Source of the DNA: Antilocapra americana
Lineage: Eukaryota; Chordata; Mammalia; Artiodactyla; Antilocapridae
Assembly (NCBI GenBank): GCA_007570785.1
Contig: ML664159.1
Span: 620,001-684,000 of the forward strand
DNA length: 64,000 nucleotides
Direction: 5' to 3'
In this document: positions 58,375 through 64,000 of the stretch, one piece after another
Position numbering within the stretch: position 1 is the first letter of the stretch
How the letters are laid out: every line of letters starts with the position of its first letter
Notes under the pieces: model-generated
What the model saw: only the letters and a program-made list of their open reading frames with translations
Told to the model about the DNA's origin: nothing
The model's database searches: none
Translations under genes and position numbers: made by a program

Positions 58375-60400
58375 TTTGTTTTATAGCAATTTCAGGTTCA
58401 TAGCAATACTGAAGAGAAGATAACAGAGATTTCCCTTAAACCCTATACCTCTCTCCCATTATCAGTTTCCTTACCATAGTGGTATGTTTGTTAAAACTGA
58501 TGAATCTATGTTGACACATCATAATCACACATAGTACGTAGTTTGCATAATGGTTCACTCTCTGTGTTGTACATTCTATGAGTTTGGGCAAGTATAATAA
58601 TGACATGTTATCCATCATTATGATATCATACAGAGTATTTTCAATGCCCTGAAAATCATTTATGCTCTGCTTATTTATTCCTAGCCTATCTCATATGCTA
58701 GTAATTGCTCATCATTTAGCTGTCTCTGAGTTTGCCTCTTTCAGAGTGGCATATAGTTAGAATCATACACTAAGCAAACTTTTCAGATTGGCTTTCTTCA
58801 CTTAGTAATATGTCCTTCATGTCTTATCAAGGCTTGATAGCTCATTTCTTTTTAGCACTGAATAATATCCCATTGCCTGGATGTACCAGTTTGTTTATCA
58901 ATTTACCTACAGGAAGACATTTTGGTTACTACCAAGAATTATGAATAAAGCTACTGTAAACATCCATGAGCAGATTTTGATGTGGACATAAGTTTTCAGC
59001 CCAGTTGGGTAAATACCAAGGAATATGATTGCTGGATTGTGTGGTAAGAGTATGTTTAGTTTTGTAAGACACTATCAAACTGTCTTCCAAAGTGGCTGAA
59101 TCATTTTGTATTCCCACCAGCGATGAGAGTTGCTATTGCTTTCTGCCTTCATGAACATTTAATGCTGTCAGTGCTTTGGATTTTGGCTACTCAAATGGAT
59201 GTGTAGTGGTATCTCATTGCTGTTTTAATTTGCATTTCCATGAACATATATTTGCGATCTATATATCCTGTTTGATGAGATGCCTATTTAGATCTTTGAC
59301 CTGTTATTCAGCCAGGTTGCTTGTTTTCTTATTGTTGAGTTTTAAGAGTTCTTTGTATATTTTGTATATCATCTTTTATCAGCTTTGATTTTTGCAAACA
59401 CTTTCTCCTAATATGTGACTTGTCTTCTCATTCTCTTGACTTTGTTTCTTTTCAGAGCAGAGTTTTCATTTTAATGAGTCAAGCTTATCAACTGTTTCTT
59501 GCTATTTAAAGTGTCTTTAGTGTTGTATCTAAAAAGTCACTGCCATACCCAAGGTCATCTAGGTTTTCTCCTGTTATTGTCTGCAGTTTATAGTCTATGC
59601 TCCATTTGAGTTAATTTTTATGAAGGGTATAAGTCTTGTGTCTAGATTAATTTTTTGCAGGTGGGTGAATAATTGTTCCAATACCATTTGTTGAAAAAAA
59701 ATCTTTGCTGCATTGTATTACCTTAGCTCATTTTTCAATGATCAATTTTTTGTGTGAGTCTATTTCTGGGCTCTCTATTTTGTTCCATTGATCTATGTTT
59801 TCTATTCTTTCACCAACACCCACTGTCTTGATTTCATACCTTTATAGCAACTCTTGAAGTCAGATAGTTATCAGTCCTCCAACTTTGTTCTCCTTCAATA
59901 TTATGTTGACTATTCTAGGTCTTTTGTCTCTCCAAATAATACTGAGAATCAGTTTGTCAACAGCCACAGAATAACTTGTTAGGATTTTGATTGAGATTGC
60001 ATTAAATCTATAAATCAAGTTGGAAGTACAGACATCTTGACAATATTGAAACTTCCTCTCCAAAAGCTTGGACTATCTCTCATTTATTTAGTTCTTTGAT
60101 TTCATTTATCAGAATTTTGTAGTTTCCCTCATATGGATCTTATACACATTTTGTTAGATTTTGAGGGGAGTGTTATTTAAATAGAATATGGTTTAATTTC
60201 AAATCCCATTTGTTCATTGCTAGTATACAGGAAAACAACTGACTTTTGTATATTAACCTTATATCTTACCAGCTTGTGCTATTCCTTTATATTTCACAGC
60301 TACCCAATCTAATAACATAAGAAGTTTTTTCCCCCACTGATATCGTGTTAATAAACATACGAGCAACATTTTAATAAAGGATGCTTTCACTTAGTCCAGT
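58375..60400 (-). mobile_element. old L1, antisense, 3'UTR to ORF2
   Basis: 2 kb of reverse-complement L1: 'ggatgtaccagtttgtttat', 'gtcttccaaagtggctgaat', 'atttgcatttccatgaacat', 'attttgttccattgatctat' and 'gatttcatttatcagaattt'. Divergence is high, as in L1M-type elements that predate ruminants. Only short ORF2 frames remain, such as 59860-60063 on the minus strand. Confidence 0.85.
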
Positions 60401-61332
60401 GATATTAATACATTTTTTCCATTCTTCAATTTTATAAATAACATTGACCTAATGTTTATATGATAGATATGGTTTGTTTCCTAACTTAGTTCTTGGCTCT
60501 GTTTCCTTTCCAACCTGTATTTTTCTCATTTATGCTTTTTATCTTTGTTATCTACCCTAAGTTCTTTGTTTGTGGACAGAGATGGAACATGGATACATTG
60601 TAAAAGAAAATACTTTAAGTAGAGAAGTGTTGGTGGTGACATTTCATTTGAAATCTTTTTTTTTTCTGAAACAATATGGGTACAAGTAAACAAATTAAAC
60701 AATCCAAATAGAGAAATGTTAGAGCTGACATTCCATCTGGGATAATAGCCACTTGACTGGCTTCAGGGTCACTTATTTTCATGAAATAGCAATAATATCC
60801 TGATTTGCTGAGTGGGTGTTCATTTTCTCCTCTCTTCTCACTTTGCCTTTGAAAATGTACTCTGTTTTAAAAGTTCATATTGCACAGATAGGAGATCATG
60901 GCTCATAAGTTTTTGTTTGGTTTGATTATACTCAAAATTATATACCTGTTGTATTGTATTCAACTGTCAACCTTTCAGAGAGAAATAAAGCAAAACCCCT
61001 GTCATATTTCTGAAATGTCAAAATGGACATTGTTAATTGAAAAATAAAGGTTTTGAAGTATACACAGTATGACATTGTTTTGTTGAAGAAATACAAAGTT
61101 CTTTATAAATTTGCGTTTCATAAAATAAGATCTGGAAATACATATACTATAGTATTAACAATAGAGCTCTCTGGGCAGTGAGAGTGTTTTCTCATTTATC
61201 TTTCAAGCTTTGTTATAGCATATGTAATGGATCATTATATGGACTCATATGTGTCAGGTGCAAATTCTTACTGCTCCCAAGTAGATGATATTATTCTATA
61301 TCCTGGGTTTCCTGTTTATTTATTTTTTAAAT
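60401..61332. other. unassigned DNA with a weak 90-bp tandem repeat
   Basis: 60618-60657 ('agtagagaagtgttggtggt' onward) and 60705-60744 ('aatagagaaatgttagagct' onward) are similar, and their flanks also align loosely. No known element recognised. Confidence 0.4.
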
Positions 61333-61421
61333 TGTTGTCCAGTCACTAAATCATATCCAACTCTTTGCAACCCAATGGATTGCAGCATGCCAGACTTCCC
61401 TATCATTATCTCCTAGAGTTT
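61333..61421 (-). mobile_element. BovB 3' end, antisense (short)
   Basis: 'attgttgtccagtcactaaa', 'ccaactctttgcaacccaat' and 'ggattgcagcatgccagact'. Only about 90 bases before the CHR SINE begins. Confidence 0.8.
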
Positions 61422-61766
61422 AAATAAGTTTATTTATTTTTAAGCTGTGCTGGATCTTTGTTGCTGTGCAGGCTTTTTTCTAGTTGCAGCATGCAGAGGC
61501 TACTCTCTAGTTGGGGTGCGCAGGCTTCTCATTGAAGTGGCTTCTCTTGTCACTGAGCATGGGCTCTAGGCCATGTGGGCTTCAGTAGTTGTGGCGCGAG
61601 GACACAGAGGTTGCAGTTTCCAGGCTCTAGAGCACAGGCTCAGTAGTTGCAGCCTGCAGGCTTGGTTGGCCCATGGCATGTGAAACCTTCCTGGATTGGG
61701 AATCTAGCCCTTGTCTCGTACATTGGCAGGCTGACTCTTTACCACTGAGCCATTAGGGAAGTCCCT
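61422..61766 (-). mobile_element. CHR-type artiodactyl SINE, antisense
   Basis: 'agtttatttatttttaagct', 'gctggatctttgttgctgtg', 'gggcttcagtagttgtggcg', 'cagtagttgcagcctgcagg' and 'acattggcaggctgactctt', ending 'ccattagggaagtccc'. The longest CHR copy in the window. Confidence 0.9.
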
Positions 61767-62694
61767 GGGGCTCCTATTCAAATATTATTTCAGAAATCGA
61801 TTTCACTAGAAAAGTTAATACAGTCATTCAGCCAGTGCTTGGTGCTGGGATCTAACAGAAGACAGAATCCATATAGACACACATTAGTGGAACAGAAAGA
61901 TAGAAATATAAGTTAAGGATTACACTTACCACAGTGTGTAATGATTCTACTTATGTGCCTGTCTGTTACTCTGTGTGTCTTCCACATAGATCTTAAAACC
62001 CTAGTAGTCAGGTTTACCTTGGTCTTCCCAGTGACTGGAGTACTGTCTGACATGTGGCAGGCAATCAACAAATGAGCTAAGTAAGTAAATTGATCAAATA
62101 CACACTAATTAGAGCTATTAAGTAAATAAGTAGGGTGACATAGACACAAACAGGAGATCAACTTTAGCTTGGCTGTTCAGGTAAGGCCTCACTGAGGAGC
62201 TTATATATTAGCCAAGACCTGACAGATAGAAGAAAACAAAGCAGATAATCAAAGAATATTGATGCTGCTTTTTTATTCTTGTTTTTGTAAATCTTATTTC
62301 ATGCCCTTGTGTTTTGGAAAGTGAAATTTGAATACTCTGTAGTCTGGATAGATATACTTCAGGAAAGGGTCTTCATTGTATCTCCTCTAATACTTCACAG
62401 GCAGCATATGGAGAGTTGTTTGAAAGAAAAAGTGGCACATGATCTGTACTCTTTTAGGCAGTATATAAAAGGGACATACTTTATGTATGTTTCCCCTCAG
62501 GCTTCTGAAATAAGTTTTGAAAGAAAACTTACTTGTTTTTTATTTTTTGGTTTGGTATATTAGCAAAATAAAATCAACTATAGATCAATTGCATTTTACC
62601 TCCTTATAAATATTTTATTAATAATCACATGCTATTATGAAGAAATGAGTTAGCAAATTAAAAAACTTTAAAACCACTATGTGTAAATGTGCAT
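61767..62694. other. unassigned DNA
   Basis: 'gactggagtactgtctgaca' near 62034 is weakly L2/MIR-like. Otherwise no recognisable element. Confidence 0.35.
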
Positions 62695-62835
62695 GCACAC
62701 ACAAAAGAGAAAGAGAGGGTGGAAGGAAGAAAACGGTGGGGAGGAAAAGTGGGAGGAAGGAGAGTGAGAGGGAGGAAGGAAGAGGAAGAGAAGAAAAAGC
62801 AAAAAAAAAAAAAAAAAGAAAGAAAGAGAAAAATG
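62695..62835 (+). repeat. purine-rich (GA) tract with poly(A)
   Basis: About 130 bases almost entirely A and G on the plus strand, including an A run at about 62799-62816. The lysine/arginine-rich and phenylalanine-rich peptides read from it are artefacts. Confidence 0.9.
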
Positions 62836-64000
62836 ACACTAATTCTGACCAGAGGGGCAAAAAGAATAGATCCTGTGCTTATCTAGCTTTGTCTTCTTCA
62901 TTTCATCCCATGTATTTCTAAGTACCCTGAAGGCAGGTGGCATAACTGGATGAAGCAGCCATCATGGCTGATTATGCATTGAACAAATCCAAGGAGCCCC
63001 ATTTACATTTCTAATTGTTGTAGATTTTCTGGATGATGGTAGTAAATTATTTTAAGAAAGATCAACCCTTTCTAATTTTCCCAAAGGAATCATTTGAACT
63101 AGTTGCAGGGTAGGAACTAGTTTTAGAGTAGGTATCCTTTTTATGGGGCAGCTGCTCCTCCATGTCAATCAATTGTTTTAGTGCAAAAATATCATTCTAT
63201 GATTGGAGAACATGGATTGATTTCACAAGAAGCTAGAAATACAGCATTTTATGTGACTTCTAATTTTTAAATACTGTTCAATTAAGCACTTAAGTAGTCA
63301 TGCCTGTGTGGGCATGGATGTAGTCCATGAGCCACTGGTTGCAGACCTCTGCCCATGACCTTCACAAAGCTTTCGGCCTGGATAGGTACATTTTGTTTCA
63401 GGCATCTCTGCAATAGATTCTTCTGAGAAACTTTGATCTAAGCTCACTGTTAAAGCTGTTTTCTCTGTAGAGTTACTATTTGTTCTGGTTCCTTCACTTC
63501 CCTACTCTGTCATGTTTGAATGCCCTTCTGGAATGGAATAATTTTCTCTCCCTATACCCAACATGATGTCAATTCCTGTGTTTATTATATGGCTCTTCCT
63601 TTATTCCCGCCATACTAGCTTCACAATCTACTGTTGAACAATTGCAGGCACAACTTTGTGCAAAAATTCTCTAACATGGTATGAGCCAGGAAACAGTTGT
63701 AATTTTTAATTTGACAGTGTGGCAATTTAAAAAAAAATATGGTTTCTTCAAACCATCAAATATTATATAGGTTGTGACATTTTATCAATAGTTAACTGTA
63801 TTTAGGTGATGACTGCTCTAAGACCTAGTAGTGAAAAATTAGGATCTTTTAGGGTAAAAATTTGAATGAAAACTTAATAAGGACCTTGTTATTCCATTCA
63901 GTGTTATCACGTCCACATGATATTCAGAAAACTGGTGACCCTATTGGTTATTTTTAATCCCTTATATGCTTCTTAACTTCTCCATTATATCCTTTTTATT
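62836..64000. other. unassigned DNA to the window end
   Basis: No recognised repeat, gene or structured signal. Confidence 0.4.

Noticed and set aside
60984..61052. Two AATAAA signals suggesting a gene 3' end
   Set aside because: AATAAA is expected often in AT-rich DNA. No coding region or exon structure is nearby.
62618..62921. Lys/Arg-rich and Phe/Ser-rich open frames
   Set aside because: Products of the polypurine tract read on each strand.
1..64000. CRISPR arrays, operons, phage or plasmid modules, toxin genes
   Set aside because: No direct-repeat/spacer pattern, no ribosome-binding-site-linked gene series and no such proteins were seen. The repeat content is that of a ruminant nuclear genome.

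Overview
The window is mammalian nuclear DNA from a ruminant artiodactyl (cattle, sheep, goat or a relative; the species cannot be fixed from this sequence). The diagnosis rests on repeats: many tRNA-Glu-derived Bov-tA SINEs (the 'gggcttccctggtggctca' head and its reverse complement), a Bov-A2 dimer, several BovB (RTE-type) LINE copies, three CHR-type artiodactyl SINEs and ruminant L1 elements. No bacterial-style operon, rRNA, tRNA gene, CRISPR array or convincing host protein-coding gene was found. Every long open frame is a retrotransposon fragment or the antisense shadow of one. The window reads as intergenic or deep intronic DNA.

Layout. 1-9 kb: a 170-bp tandem duplication split by an L1 tail; an L2 interrupted by BovB; a young L1 (6.1-8.8 kb) with a 5' inversion and a 100-N gap. 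9-20 kb: Bov-tA and CHR SINEs, degraded L2, an oppositely oriented Bov-tA pair, and old L1s interrupted by BovB at 15.7-16.5 kb and 17.9-19.6 kb (the latter with a 13-bp target-site duplication). 20-25 kb: a large imperfect inverted repeat (20600-21360 against 23455-24230) around a 2.1-kb spacer. 25-34 kb: L1 tail, Bov-tA, Bov-A2, rearranged and 5'-truncated BovB, and a 205-bp near-palindrome beside a CA microsatellite. 34-44 kb: mostly unassigned DNA, a possible old L1 5'UTR, and three perfect short hairpins in 111 bp. 43.9-47.4 kb: a young 5'-truncated L1 with an open ORF2 C-terminus and a second 100-N gap, followed by an old L1 carrying several nested insertions. 47-64 kb: old L1, an MLT1-like LTR, two BovB copies (one with an open 261-codon RT frame), a 2-kb old L1, a CHR SINE and a purine-rich tract.

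How the parts act together. The young L1s encode, or once encoded, a reverse transcriptase/endonuclease. From general knowledge, ruminant L1 machinery mobilises L1 itself and some SINEs, while Bov-tA and Bov-A2 share 3' sequence with BovB and are thought to depend on BovB machinery. All copies here are truncated, frameshifted or interrupted. I found no new molecular system. The strongest unexplained signals are the 0.76-kb-arm inverted repeat, the 205-bp palindrome, the hairpin cluster, a 68-bp micro-insertion with a 13-bp target duplication, and two assembly gaps whose flanks overlap and which therefore probably hide no sequence.
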